Origin: a virus
DNA length: 45,872 bases
IMG/VR virus record: IMGVR_UViG_3300009184_001846
Coordinates: 1 to 45,872 of that record
Direction: 5' to 3' (one strand)
Of the stretch, positions 32,023-41,050 are shown in pieces. The position numbers and the translations under genes are program-made. Below the pieces are notes generated by a model. That model saw only the letters and a list, made by a program, of their open reading frames with translations, did no database searches and had not been told where the DNA came from. Positions within the stretch are counted from its first letter, which is position 1; each line of letters starts with the position of its first letter.

Positions 32023-32826
32023 CTAGCCTTTTTTGTTCTTATTGTCTAACATTCCGCGCTTATTAGCAGTTGCCCAGGCAATGTCAGATGCTTTGTCCTT
32101 AGACTTGCCTAGGTCACGCTCTGACTTTTCAATGTGCTTGACCATGCGGTCAACTTTAGCACCTTCAGCGGCGATACCACCAGCAATAACACCACCGGTC
32201 ATTTCTTGAACTTGCTTACCTTCAAGATACTGACGAACTGAGTTTAGATAGTCTGCTGCTTTAGTGATCTTAGCTTGTACCCAGCCTTCAAGACCTTCAT
32301 CTTCAGTAACGTCTTTGATCAACTTATGAATCTTGCTTGAATTCTTGTGAGCTTGATACAAATCACCTCGAGCCATCTCAACTTCATGGTCACGACGATC
32401 TTCAGCATGTGGAATAAAACCACCCTTTCTGTGTCCTTGACCAGGAACAATGATTAGGTCGTCTTCGTCTAACTTTGCTTCTCTGACTTCCTGCTTGAGT
32501 TCAAGTTTCTTATTAGGAAGCTTTTTCTTAAGAATCTCCAACTCTTTCTTTGCTTTAGTGATATCAGTATAATTTACAGCAGGCTTATTGTCTACATAAA
32601 GAACAGTTACGTTTTCCCCTTTATACTCTCCTGCCGCCTCATTCATCTTCTTGCTATTAGCAAATGGCTTTGAAGTCTTCTTGCCTGTAAACATACTATC
32701 TTTTGGTTCTTTTCCATACACGCCTTTTCCTACAGAAGAACGTTTTAGTGGTCCGCCGGTCATTGGGGCTGCTACAGTAGCAATTGAGCCTGCTGTTGTT
32801 GATTCGCAAATATCTGTAATTTTCAT
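32023..32826 (-). CDS. Prohead-core-like protein with capsid-targeting leader
   Basis: A 267-residue protein. I chose the ATG at 32826: it gives MKITDICE-S, a leader like those of the neighbours, and has a late core 26 bases upstream; the in-frame ATG at 32883 would sit inside the terminator. The body is charged and helical. The C-terminal DRMVKHIEKSERDLGKS and DIAWATANKRGMLDNKNKK blocks recur in T4-like marine phage virion or scaffold proteins. A GWVQAKITKAADYL helix is also typical. Probably an internal head or core protein. Confidence 0.65.
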   Translation of the reverse strand: MKITDICESTTAGSIATVAAPMTGGPLKRSSVGKGVYGKEPKDSMFTGKKTSKPFANSKKMNEAAGEYKGENVTVLYVDNKPAVNYTDITKAKKELEILKKKLPNKKLELKQEVREAKLDEDDLIIVPGQGHRKGGFIPHAEDRRDHEVEMARGDLYQAHKNSSKIHKLIKDVTEDEGLEGWVQAKITKAADYLNSVRQYLEGKQVQEMTGGVIAGGIAAEGAKVDRMVKHIEKSERDLGKSKDKASDIAWATANKRGMLDNKNKKG

Positions 32827-32852
32827 GGTGGTAATCCGTTCCGTTGATAATG

Positions 32853-32860
32853 TATTTATC
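32853..32860 (-). promoter_or_regulatory. Late promoter core GATAAATA
   Basis: Matches NATAAATA, 26 bases before the ATG at 32826, and lies just downstream of a terminator for the upstream gene. Confidence 0.6.
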
Positions 32861-32870
32861 TTAGAAACAA

Positions 32871-32898
32871 AAAGAGGCCCCATTTCTGAGGCCTCTTT
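32871..32898 (-). terminator. Intrinsic terminator after the 32923 glycosyltransferase
   Basis: AAAGAGGCC (32871-32879) pairs fully with GGCCTCTTT (32890-32898), and the minus strand continues TTTTTGTTT. It separates the glycosyltransferase transcript from the 32023 gene, which has its own late core. Confidence 0.88.
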
Positions 32899-32922
32899 AG
32901 TTTACGCTATACTACAGTATTA

Positions 32923-33840
32923 TTATGCTGTAGGTGGCGTAGCTTCGGGTGCAGCAGCTTGTGCTACTGCTTCTGCTGCCTTAGCTGCTTGAGCTTCGAC
33001 ATACATCGGACCAACAGTGTTGAGCAGATGCTCCTGATTTTCCATACAGAATACATAAGAGCCAGAGTGACGGAGAAGAACTCGCTTGTCAACCCAAATC
33101 TTACCACCGATATCACGCCAGTTTTCACAGAACGTCCAGTCTTCACTGTAGTAGCGATTCTGACGAACAGCAGTATCAAAATAAGTCTTCAAATACTGAT
33201 CGTACTTCGGATCAAGACCGATATCGTTCTTGTACTGCTTAACAGCCGGGTGACTGTTCATCTTACCGAATACATGCTTCTTCATGAGAAGGAAGCCAGT
33301 ACCTGCCTTTGATACTTCCTGAAGGCCATCAGCGCCTTCTTCTGCACCCTCAAACCCGTTGACAACCCACTTGATGGGCATCGTCTTCATTGGATAAAGT
33401 CCACCGATAACGTCAACGTCCCTGTTCAAGAGGACTAGCAAGTGCCAGGGCTCCCAACCGATATCAGCGTCAACGAAGAACAAGTGTGTTGCTTCGGGCA
33501 TGTCTAGGAACTTAGCAGTAAGAGTATTTCTAGCTCTGCTGATAAGTGATTCATTTACCATTGTTTCAAGTGTCCAGTCAATGCCTAACTGACGGGCAGT
33601 GTTTGCCCACTTGATGAATGACATGAATGTTGATTCAGTCAACATACCACCGTAGCAAGGCATTGCGATATGAACCTTAGTTGTACGTAGGAAATCTACG
33701 TTAACTTGAACTTGCCCCTGTTGTGGTTGTTCGTCCTGAGCTTGCTGTTCCGTGATTTCTTGAACAGCTTCCTGCAATTGCTCTACAGGAATGTTTGCTT
33801 CTTCCGAAGCGTTCTTAGTCTTTGTTGGTTTACGTGCCAT
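32923..33840 (-). CDS. GT-A fold glycosyltransferase-like protein
   Basis: A 305-residue protein from the ATG at 33840 (AGGAC ribosome site; a start at 33873 lacks one). After a Gln/Glu-rich tail at 10-45, a GT-A domain shows VHIAMPCYGG, SLISRARNTLTAKFL and FFVDADIGW with DxD at 124-126, the metal and nucleotide-sugar site. GGLYPMK and SEDWTFCENW follow as in phage GT2-like enzymes. The acceptor is unknown; a virion protein or glycan is possible. The C-terminus is an Ala-rich tail. A variant late core lies upstream and a strong terminator downstream. Confidence 0.78.
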   Translation of the reverse strand: MARKPTKTKNASEEANIPVEQLQEAVQEITEQQAQDEQPQQGQVQVNVDFLRTTKVHIAMPCYGGMLTESTFMSFIKWANTARQLGIDWTLETMVNESLISRARNTLTAKFLDMPEATHLFFVDADIGWEPWHLLVLLNRDVDVIGGLYPMKTMPIKWVVNGFEGAEEGADGLQEVSKAGTGFLLMKKHVFGKMNSHPAVKQYKNDIGLDPKYDQYLKTYFDTAVRQNRYYSEDWTFCENWRDIGGKIWVDKRVLLRHSGSYVFCMENQEHLLNTVGPMYVEAQAAKAAEAVAQAAAPEATPPTA

Positions 33841-33903
33841 GTAGTCCTCTTCTTGAAAATGTGCAACTAGCAATGATATTTACACGGTGAGGAGGGGGTG
33901 AAA

Positions 33904-36900
33904 TTATTTTTCTTCTAAATAATCGCTGTTTTCGGTTAAACTACTTTGTTCTACATGATGTTCAACGCCCAAAACATCACCTAGCATATTCAAACTTGCT
34001 AGATATTTCTTCTGTGATGCTGCGGCTCTTTCGGCTGACCAATGCGACTTGTCTCCGGTATAGTTCATGTAATTGTCACTATACTTTACCATCATAGCAA
34101 GAAGGTTCTTACTATTGATGATCTTGCGGATGTTGTCAGCATAGGATAACGACTTATCTTTAGTGAGCAACTGTACTGCTTCGATGACCGCTGGACTGAA
34201 TCCTCGTTCAGCTAGGTCCTCGGGTTTGTATGGAGTATCCTCTAGTACATCATGTAATAGAGCTACTTTAACTGCTTCTGAATTGAATCTAGGACCAAAG
34301 AACTTTCTACCAATCGCAGCAACTTGTCTAGGATGTGATGAGTATGGCTTATCGCCGTACATCTGACCTTGCTCTGTGTCGTGCGCTCGTTGAATAAATC
34401 TCTTAGTTCCTGGAATATTGTATTCATCTAGTTGAGCTTTAGCTTCACTCAATAACTTAACGAACTTAGCCTTCTGTTCTATCGTGGCTTCACTGATGAG
34501 AGGCTTAATTCTCTGAATGAATTCTTTAATCTCTTTGTGCTTTATTCCTGCTGATGCAGTGTGCATTAGCTTTTTGATCCAAGCTGTGCCTAGCTTATCA
34601 GTATCGAATGCTTTAGACCATAACTTCAGTTTTGCTTCTTCACTAGCATTTGGATCCTTTAGGATGTCACGTAGCATAGTAAAGCTAATACCAGTACCGC
34701 CCTTACCTGCTTCACGTTCTGTTCTAACAGTTTCAAAGTCTACTTGATCTTGTGTGCCGCCGTACTTAGCAATTGCTGCAGGATCCTTCATTCTTCTTTC
34801 AAGAGAATCCATCCAATTCTTCATGCCATCATAACGATCACTGCCTACAAGTAGAATGATCTTATTATAAGGGCTATTCTCAGGAAGAACGAGTTCCTTC
34901 TCAATTTTCTTCATTGGAGTACCCTGTGCATTCCATAACTGAATGTTATTAGCGTATTCAGGATAGAGCTTACGTAGAGTCTGCAACTTCATCTCAGGTG
35001 GAATAGGATCGTCATTACCAACTACTGGGCTAACAAAGATATACGGATCACCGCCGACTTGCTTCGCAGTATCGATAGTTTGATTGATTAATTGTTCATG
35101 ACCCTTGTGACCAACAAAGCTACCTACAGTAACAACTGCTGGTTTAGAACGATTATTCTCAGTTGGCTTTCTGTTAGCTGCTTGCTTTACAGCCATCTTT
35201 TCTTTCATGTCAGTACTAGTTACTTTAGCGAGTAATCCACTAGGTAGATTAAGGACAAGTCCTTCGATCATATTACCTAATTGATCCTTACCTTCTAGTC
35301 TTGGACTATGAATAATAGCATCACTTAATTGTTTACGAGCATGAGATAGAATCTCTTTTGCTTTAGTCTTCTGTTCTGATTCACCGCGTGACTTTACAGC
35401 AGCTAGTAATGCATTTGCATTTCTAACAACAGGGTTGATGATAGAGCTTACATCTAGGTCACGTTGCTTTAATTGATTGTTGACGATCTTGATTTCTTTA
35501 GTGCTATCTCTTAGCAATTCTTGCTTGATCTTAGCAGCATCGGGTCTTGGTTCGCCTGTGCTAAAAGTCTTCACGCTGAATGGAACTAGGGTCATGATAG
35601 TCCCTAGCTTCTTTTGATCGTATGGAATATTTACGAACGTAATACCATCTTCTGATTGCTTACCCATCGGCATGAATAGCATTTCTGCTTGAACGATAGT
35701 ATCAGCAGGAAGGCGCTTGATAAAGTCAGATGATACGATAGTCTTTAGAGCTTCGTCATACTTCTTCGTGAACTCAAGTCGTTCAGGATCCTGCCCCATA
35801 ACGTTACCGAATTGCTCAAAGTCACCGTAATTCTCAGCATACTTAGGATCAGTAACCTTAGAAGTCATAAAGAAGGGCTTACCTTCTTTGTCTTTACCGA
35901 AGCGAATGCCAGCACCATCTACTTTGAGATTGATGGGAGCACCGTCAAGCTTCCCGTCCATACCCGCAATCTCTTGACACATACGAATGAAGTCAGCGTC
36001 TTTCATTTCAACGCTGCTACCAGGATTGTAGATGTGCGGAATACCCTTGCGCTTATAGTTAGGAGCATCTTCGTCTAGTGCATTCTTTGCCATGCCCTTG
36101 ACAATATCGCTTGACTTCTCATCTTCGTCATCAGCAGAAGTCATCTTATAACCAGCATAGTAATCTTTCATCATCTGATCAAGATTGGCTGGCTTAGGTA
36201 CCTTCAATACTTTAAGTAAGTGATTAATAGCAGTAGATTTCTCTGCTTTATCTTTGTCAGGATTGTTCTTATACATACCCTGAGCACCAGGGCCAATTAC
36301 TTTCAACAGGAACGCTTGTACAATTTGATTCTTTTCTTCTGGAGAAAGTAATTGGTTCATTATATCAAGCAAGCCAGAGAATGACCAAAAGTTCTTTGAT
36401 AGTTCTTGTGCCTTCTTAGGATCTAAACGCTTACCAAGAACAGTTTGAAAAATCTTTCCAATATCTTGAATGTAGCCTGATGTAGGTGCTGCTCTCATTA
36501 CTGGTTTGCCGTCTTTGATTTCTGGCTTACCAGTAGTAGCATCCATGACTGGTTCATACTTTGCTCTTAGACCGCCACCTTCTTTAGATGACACAGCAAA
36601 GCTGTACATGTTGTCTACAGTAGGTACATCTTCTTCCTGTCGTGCTTTACCACGACCTACCATTTTACGCAAGTAAAAATCTTTACGAGTCAATGCAGTG
36701 AATGCTTGAATCAATAGCTTATGGAATACGCCCTTCACGCCTGCTTGTAGATCATCCCAAGCTGAACTATGACTGAAACGTGCCCAGTCTGTTGGCTTTT
36801 CACCCTCAAATTCTACGAATTCAAAGTCAATCTGAATCTTGATAGGAGGATTTTGAAGCTCCCAGAGTGAACTGAACTGTTCGTTGCCACGCTGAAAGCC

Positions 36901-37299
36901 TCTCAAGACTGCAGGGCCCACTTGCTTATCTTCGTTCTGAGTTAGGAACTGACTTAGTTCAGCCTCTAACTCTTTATTAACCATCGTGTCCATATCGCCT
37001 ACTGTAGGCTTCTTGGATACGAATGTTTCATCAGGAATACCCTGCACATTAAAGAAGTGCAAGCTAGACCCACTCAGAAACTCCCCGCTCTTTAATAGCT
37101 CAGGGCTCCACAAAGGCTTTTTGAATTGTTTAGCAAATGCTGCATCGATAGATGCTAGCAGGTTGTTCAGAATAGGAACAATGTAGCCTCTATTAGTTAC
37201 TTTAAGATCAAGATGTTGTGCCTCATGACCACGGATAGCAAGGTTTCCGCCTTCTACTAAGCGTTTGCGGTTTTCTACTATGATCTGAGAAATCTTCAT
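33904..37299 (-). CDS. Four-domain nucleotidyltransferase/ligase/HIGH/HD protein with capsid leader
   Basis: An 1131-residue protein. Residues 1-9, MKISQIIVE, match the capsid-targeting leader. About 70-210: Pol-beta-type nucleotidyltransferase core (GSS 77-79, D102-x-D104, third Asp D158). About 445-695: a covalent-nucleotidyltransferase (DNA/RNA ligase-like) region with K459-V-D-G, E539 in AEMLF and IEGLVLNL...AKV as motifs IV and V. About 718-915: an NMNAT/cytidylyltransferase-like domain with GHKGH at 730-734 and ISFTMLR at 871-877. About 960-1105: an HD domain (H989, H1016-D1017, D1075), like the RelA/SpoT hydrolase domain. Several (L/I)xE sites lie in linkers (410, 937, 952, 959). Overall role unknown; an injected repair or nucleotide-signalling polyprotein is an inference. 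Confidence 0.75.
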   Translation of the reverse strand: MKISQIIVENRKRLVEGGNLAIRGHEAQHLDLKVTNRGYIVPILNNLLASIDAAFAKQFKKPLWSPELLKSGEFLSGSSLHFFNVQGIPDETFVSKKPTVGDMDTMVNKELEAELSQFLTQNEDKQVGPAVLRGFQRGNEQFSSLWELQNPPIKIQIDFEFVEFEGEKPTDWARFSHSSAWDDLQAGVKGVFHKLLIQAFTALTRKDFYLRKMVGRGKARQEEDVPTVDNMYSFAVSSKEGGGLRAKYEPVMDATTGKPEIKDGKPVMRAAPTSGYIQDIGKIFQTVLGKRLDPKKAQELSKNFWSFSGLLDIMNQLLSPEEKNQIVQAFLLKVIGPGAQGMYKNNPDKDKAEKSTAINHLLKVLKVPKPANLDQMMKDYYAGYKMTSADDEDEKSSDIVKGMAKNALDEDAPNYKRKGIPHIYNPGSSVEMKDADFIRMCQEIAGMDGKLDGAPINLKVDGAGIRFGKDKEGKPFFMTSKVTDPKYAENYGDFEQFGNVMGQDPERLEFTKKYDEALKTIVSSDFIKRLPADTIVQAEMLFMPMGKQSEDGITFVNIPYDQKKLGTIMTLVPFSVKTFSTGEPRPDAAKIKQELLRDSTKEIKIVNNQLKQRDLDVSSIINPVVRNANALLAAVKSRGESEQKTKAKEILSHARKQLSDAIIHSPRLEGKDQLGNMIEGLVLNLPSGLLAKVTSTDMKEKMAVKQAANRKPTENNRSKPAVVTVGSFVGHKGHEQLINQTIDTAKQVGGDPYIFVSPVVGNDDPIPPEMKLQTLRKLYPEYANNIQLWNAQGTPMKKIEKELVLPENSPYNKIILLVGSDRYDGMKNWMDSLERRMKDPAAIAKYGGTQDQVDFETVRTEREAGKGGTGISFTMLRDILKDPNASEEAKLKLWSKAFDTDKLGTAWIKKLMHTASAGIKHKEIKEFIQRIKPLISEATIEQKAKFVKLLSEAKAQLDEYNIPGTKRFIQRAHDTEQGQMYGDKPYSSHPRQVAAIGRKFFGPRFNSEAVKVALLHDVLEDTPYKPEDLAERGFSPAVIEAVQLLTKDKSLSYADNIRKIINSKNLLAMMVKYSDNYMNYTGDKSHWSAERAAASQKKYLASLNMLGDVLGVEHHVEQSSLTENSDYLEEK

Positions 37300-37314
37300 A
37301 TTAATAACTCGGTT

Positions 37315-37500
37315 TTACTTCGCTTCTTTACGTGCGTTCTTCTCTTCGGTAATTTCGTTACGACGAGACTTGCAAAGCTTTGCAAGTTCACCAAGTGCCT
37401 TACGGGCACGAGTACCAGCAGCAGCATTTCCATTGTTGAACTTTTCGTTTTCTGCGAGGAAAGCTTCGAATTGAGCCTTCATGTTGATTGTTGTTTCCAT
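37315..37500 (-). CDS. Small basic histone-like protein with LxE leader
   Basis: A 61-residue protein. The N-terminal part MKAQFEAFLAE-N is close to the T4 internal-protein leader MKTYQEFIAE, here after six extra residues. The rest (NAAAGTRARKALGELAKLCKSRR and a Lys/Glu tail) is helical and basic and resembles histone-H1-like proteins of large viruses. It probably binds DNA and is packaged in the head. AAAGGAAG precedes the ATG. Confidence 0.7.
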   Translation of the reverse strand: METTINMKAQFEAFLAENEKFNNGNAAAGTRARKALGELAKLCKSRRNEITEEKNARKEAK

Positions 37501-37513
37501 TTTATTTCTTCCT

Positions 37514-37900
37514 TTAATATGATAATTTAATGTAGTTCACGCCGCCATTCTGAAAGTCTTCAACTTTAGCTCTCAGATAGACGAAATTGCCTTCAACGTT
37601 AGTGTACATTGAAGCGTTGGATGCGATTTGAGGGGCAGAATTAGCCGGAGCAAAAGCATTTGCTTCCAGTTCATATACTCTGAACCAATCAATTTCGTTT
37701 GGGGTTGTAGCAAGAGTAGCTTCGATAACAATGTTACCCACACAGCTAGTAAGACTGATGTTTACAGTCTGTAAGTCTCTATTACCTAGATAGTATCCTG
37801 CGCCAGGCTGCGAGTTACTAGTGACCGTGTAAGGTGCACCGTTGCCTGGATTAACATAGGCTGTTTGCGGCAGAAGGATCAAAGTAGTAGATTGAGCCAT
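37514..37900 (-). CDS. Predicted small virion protein, 128 residues
   Basis: A beta-rich protein (NISLTSCVGNIVIEATLA, DWFRVYELEA, GNFVYLRAKVEDF) without charged helices, resembling small beta-sandwich structural proteins of marine T4-like phages. It starts one base inside the stop of the 54-residue gene upstream (TAATG) and has no signal peptide. Likely a capsid decoration, neck or fibre-associated protein; not assigned. Confidence 0.65.
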   Translation of the reverse strand: MAQSTTLILLPQTAYVNPGNGAPYTVTSNSQPGAGYYLGNRDLQTVNISLTSCVGNIVIEATLATTPNEIDWFRVYELEANAFAPANSAPQIASNASMYTNVEGNFVYLRAKVEDFQNGGVNYIKLSY

Positions 37901-38064
37901 TACGCTTTCTCAACTTCTACCAAGACACCTTCGCCGGCTAGTTCCTGAGCTACTTGTTCTAATGCAGCTTGCACATCTTCTGTGACAATTGCAGTTGCGG
38001 TATCGCTGTCCTTAACAAGTTTAGATAACTTGATGACAACTACGTCCTCAATCATTTTGGCCAT
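37900..38064 (-). CDS. Small conserved protein, 54 residues
   Basis: A short gene read from ATG at 38064 to TAA at 37900, beginning MAKMIEDVVVIKLSKLVKD and continuing with an alternating acidic helix (VQAALEQVAQELAGEG) and a strand (VLVEVEKA). The alpha/beta pattern, the late core 23 bases upstream and the coupled stop/start with the next gene support it as real. Similar short proteins accompany virion genes in marine T4-like phages. Function unknown. Confidence 0.75.
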   Translation of the reverse strand: MAKMIEDVVVIKLSKLVKDSDTATAIVTEDVQAALEQVAQELAGEGVLVEVEKA

Positions 38065-38087
38065 AAAATACTCCGTTAGTATAAGAG

Positions 38088-38095
38088 TATTTATC
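38088..38095 (-). promoter_or_regulatory. Late promoter core GATAAATA
   Basis: Matches NATAAATA, 23 bases before the ATG at 38064. Drives the 54- and 128-residue virion-type genes. Confidence 0.65.
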
Positions 38096-38101
38096 TCATT
38101 C

Positions 38102-38785
38102 CTACTTCTTTTCTAATTTGTAGGATTTTCCCAGAATTTCCGGAAACATCAGATGCATCATCAAGATGTTTCTATCATCATTATAGTTAAAATAGTGACC
38201 TTCGTGAAAATATACATTCGGCCATTGCTGACCCAATGCTCTTTCTAATGTACTATTTGGAACCATATCAGGTGTGCGTTCCAAATAGTCAATTAGTTCT
38301 TGTCTGATGTGACCTGGTTTAGTCAAAGTTTTCAAAAATACTCTGTACGCAGCAGGAGGTTCCTTCTTAAACTTAATCACTCCGGCGGGCATAGGAACAA
38401 CACGAGTGACCTGAGAATTAGGACTAAAAGCTAGAACCTCATTAATGATATTCAAATCATTAGAATATATACACACTCCGTCTCCTTCACGACGAAACGT
38501 GAGATCCTTGCTCTTTTTATACTTTTTTCTGAAGGTTAGATAGCTACCTATAGCCTCATAATCAATCGCATTTAGATTGATCTTTCTTCGATAGGTAAAC
38601 TTATACTGTTCCTCTTCTTTCAATCGTTCTTCTACTCTCTCACGAAACTCATTTAAGTCATCCACATAATGAGCATGATACATCTCAGCAAGGTTAAAGT
38701 GTACCCTGTAGCTAAACTTGTTGAAGTAAAAGCGTCTAGTTTCTTTAACCTTGATTTTCGACTTGGATAATACCGTCATCACCAA
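38102..38785 (-). CDS. Unknown phage protein, 227 residues
   Basis: A basic, aromatic-rich protein (RRFYFNKFSYRVHF near the start, KKYKKSKDLTFRREGDG in the middle, WPNVYFHEGHYFNYND near the end). It overlaps the 3' end of the ClpA gene by up to 41 bases; a start at 38779 (MTVLSKSK) is equally possible. No motif is recognised. Coupling to the unfoldase gene may indicate an adaptor or a shared transcript only. Confidence 0.65.
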   Translation of the reverse strand: MVMTVLSKSKIKVKETRRFYFNKFSYRVHFNLAEMYHAHYVDDLNEFRERVEERLKEEEQYKFTYRRKINLNAIDYEAIGSYLTFRKKYKKSKDLTFRREGDGVCIYSNDLNIINEVLAFSPNSQVTRVVPMPAGVIKFKKEPPAAYRVFLKTLTKPGHIRQELIDYLERTPDMVPNSTLERALGQQWPNVYFHEGHYFNYNDDRNILMMHLMFPEILGKSYKLEKK

Positions 38786-41021
38786 TCCTTGCTGTTTGCT
38801 TATGCGTTACGTTGTATGCAATCTCGCCATTCTCCATGACTACCATGACGTTTGCGTTATTGATACGCTCAAAGAGAATCTTCTTTGATAGCGGAACACG
38901 AATCAATTCATCAATCTTACGAGAAAGAGGACGTGCGCCCATCTTACTATCATAGCCCTGCTCTGCAAGATAGTCAACTACCGGTTCAGACAGATTAAGA
39001 GTGATGGCATGCTTCTCAAGTAGTGGCTTCTTCAATTCTTCAACAAACTTGATGACAATCTTCTTGATAGACAGGTTGTCCAGCTTGTTAAACTTGCAAA
39101 CCATGTCAAGACGATTACGGAACTCAGGCTTGAAGAACTGCTTGAGAGCCTTGTCATCTTCTCCGGTCTTCTCTAGAGCACCGAAGCCAATATTGTTACG
39201 CTCGTTATCAGCAGACCCCAGATTAGAAGTCAGGATGATGATAGAGTTCTTCATTGATACTTCTTTGCCATTAGAACCAGTAACACGGCCTTCATCTAGC
39301 ATCTGCAAGAAGATGTTGAAGATGTCAGGATGTGCCTTTTCTACTTCGTCAAATAGTAGAATAGAATGCGGGTTCTTGCTCAGGTCTGAAATTAAGCGTC
39401 CGCCTTGTACTTGCGAATCACTAAAGCCCACGTAACCTGGGGGAGGACCAATCAAGCTGCTTACGCTATGCTTCTCACCGTACTCCGTCATGTCGTACTT
39501 TAGAAGCGGCATATCTAAGTTCTTAGACAGCAGCTTTGCCAATTCTGTTTTACCCGTGCCCGTTGGGCCCAAGAACAAGAAACTCGCAATCGGCTTCTTA
39601 TCGTTACCGATTCCCGCAAACGAGACATATACACGCTCAAGAACCTTATCTACAGTCTCATCCTGACCATAGAGCTTGTTCTTCACGTTCAATTCGAGGT
39701 TGTTGATACGATCAAAGTTATCACCGCTCAATTTATCAGCGGGGACACCTGTGAACTTCTCTACTTGCTCGTGGATCAATACCTTAGTAATATCAACGCC
39801 CTTGTTTTCAAGTACACGTTGCTTTGCACAAGCCGCATCAAGCAAGTCAATCGACTTATCAGGGTTCTTGCGGTCATGAATGTAACGATCAGCACTATCT
39901 ACTGCGGCTTCAATTGCTTCTTCTGTGATATTAACATCGTGGAAGTCGTTGAGTCGAGTAGCAAGTCCGCTAAGGATACGAACTGTAGAATCACGAGAAG
40001 GTTCATCGATAGTGACACGATAGAATCGACGCATCAATGCACGATCCTTTTCAAATGATTCGTAGAATTCTTCCCAAGTCGTAGAAGCGATAACCTTAAG
40101 ATGACCCTTCGTGATTGCTGGCTTCAACATGTTAGCGAAGTCTGTTCCACCGCCGCTGCCTGCATTTCCTGCACCTTGCATGGTGTGGGCTTCATCGATA
40201 AAGAGGATTGCCTTCTTCTTGATAGTCAATGCTTCGATTACATTCTTGACCTTTTCTTCGAAGTCACCGCGATACTTAGAACCAGCAAGCAACGAACCAA
40301 TCTCAAGAGAATACAACTCGTATCCCAGCAAGAAGTCAGGAACTTCGTCTTCGATGATTGCATTGGCAATGCCTTCTGCAATAGCAGTCTTACCGACGCC
40401 AGGATCACCGACCATCAGAACGTTTGACTTGAAACGCTTTGCGAGAACATTAATGATGTCATCAATTTCCTTAGCACGACCGATAACAGGTTCGAGCTTT
40501 CCTTGACGAGCAAGTTCAGTGAGATTGATAGTGTATTCTTCAAGAATCTCATCAGCTTGATTGGTGCTGATGCCACCCGAGAAATCTCCGCCCTTATAGT
40601 GCTTCTGCCAGTGAGCAAGAAACTCACCCTTAGTAATACCATACTTCAATAGGAAGTAATGAGAATGGCTGCTTCCCTCATGAATGATGCTCATGTAAAG
40701 ATCAATCGTCATTACTTGGCGACGACCAGTAAACAATACTTGAGTAACCGAACGATTCATTACTCGCTCAAGTGTGTTAGTGCGCTTCGGCTGACAATTA
40801 GGGTCTTTGGATTCGATAGCATGAAGACCATTGATGTAGGCTTCAACTTCTTGAATCATAAGATCAGTTTCTACACCAAAGCTGTTCAAGCACTTCTTAA
40901 ACGGAGGGTGAGAAATCAACGACCAAAGTAGATGCTCTACGGTGCAATATTCGTGCTGGCGCTGCTTCGCTGCGTCAATAGCACGTTCAATGATGTTTTC
41001 AATTTCAGGTGAAGTTTGCAA
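38745..41021 (-). CDS. clpA: ClpA-type AAA+ unfoldase
   Basis: A 758-residue protein, the length of E. coli ClpA. It has a Clp N-domain (1-140), a first AAA+ ring (Walker A GDPGVGKT 205-212, Walker B FIDEAH 274-279) and a second ring (GPTGTGKT 485-492, LLFDEVEKAH 555-564). There is no ClpB-type middle coiled coil. IGF at 611-613 lies where the ClpP-docking loop occurs, so it could feed a host ClpP. The start is TTG at 41021, supported by AAGGAC 8 bases upstream. It lies just downstream of a DnaJ gene, so the two probably work together on protein remodelling. Confidence 0.95.
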   Translation of the reverse strand: MQTSPEIENIIERAIDAAKQRQHEYCTVEHLLWSLISHPPFKKCLNSFGVETDLMIQEVEAYINGLHAIESKDPNCQPKRTNTLERVMNRSVTQVLFTGRRQVMTIDLYMSIIHEGSSHSHYFLLKYGITKGEFLAHWQKHYKGGDFSGGISTNQADEILEEYTINLTELARQGKLEPVIGRAKEIDDIINVLAKRFKSNVLMVGDPGVGKTAIAEGIANAIIEDEVPDFLLGYELYSLEIGSLLAGSKYRGDFEEKVKNVIEALTIKKKAILFIDEAHTMQGAGNAGSGGGTDFANMLKPAITKGHLKVIASTTWEEFYESFEKDRALMRRFYRVTIDEPSRDSTVRILSGLATRLNDFHDVNITEEAIEAAVDSADRYIHDRKNPDKSIDLLDAACAKQRVLENKGVDITKVLIHEQVEKFTGVPADKLSGDNFDRINNLELNVKNKLYGQDETVDKVLERVYVSFAGIGNDKKPIASFLFLGPTGTGKTELAKLLSKNLDMPLLKYDMTEYGEKHSVSSLIGPPPGYVGFSDSQVQGGRLISDLSKNPHSILLFDEVEKAHPDIFNIFLQMLDEGRVTGSNGKEVSMKNSIIILTSNLGSADNERNNIGFGALEKTGEDDKALKQFFKPEFRNRLDMVCKFNKLDNLSIKKIVIKFVEELKKPLLEKHAITLNLSEPVVDYLAEQGYDSKMGARPLSRKIDELIRVPLSKKILFERINNANVMVVMENGEIAYNVTHKQTARIGDDGIIQVENQG

Positions 41022-41050
41022 TTATTAGTCCTTCTTACTTTATATAATAT

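Noticed and set aside
32827-32883. Longer N-terminus for the 32023 protein
   Set aside because: That start lies within a terminator hairpin and upstream of the late promoter core.
33841-33873. Longer N-terminus for the GT-A glycosyltransferase
   Set aside because: The ATG at 33840 has AGGAC at good spacing; the earlier ATG does not.
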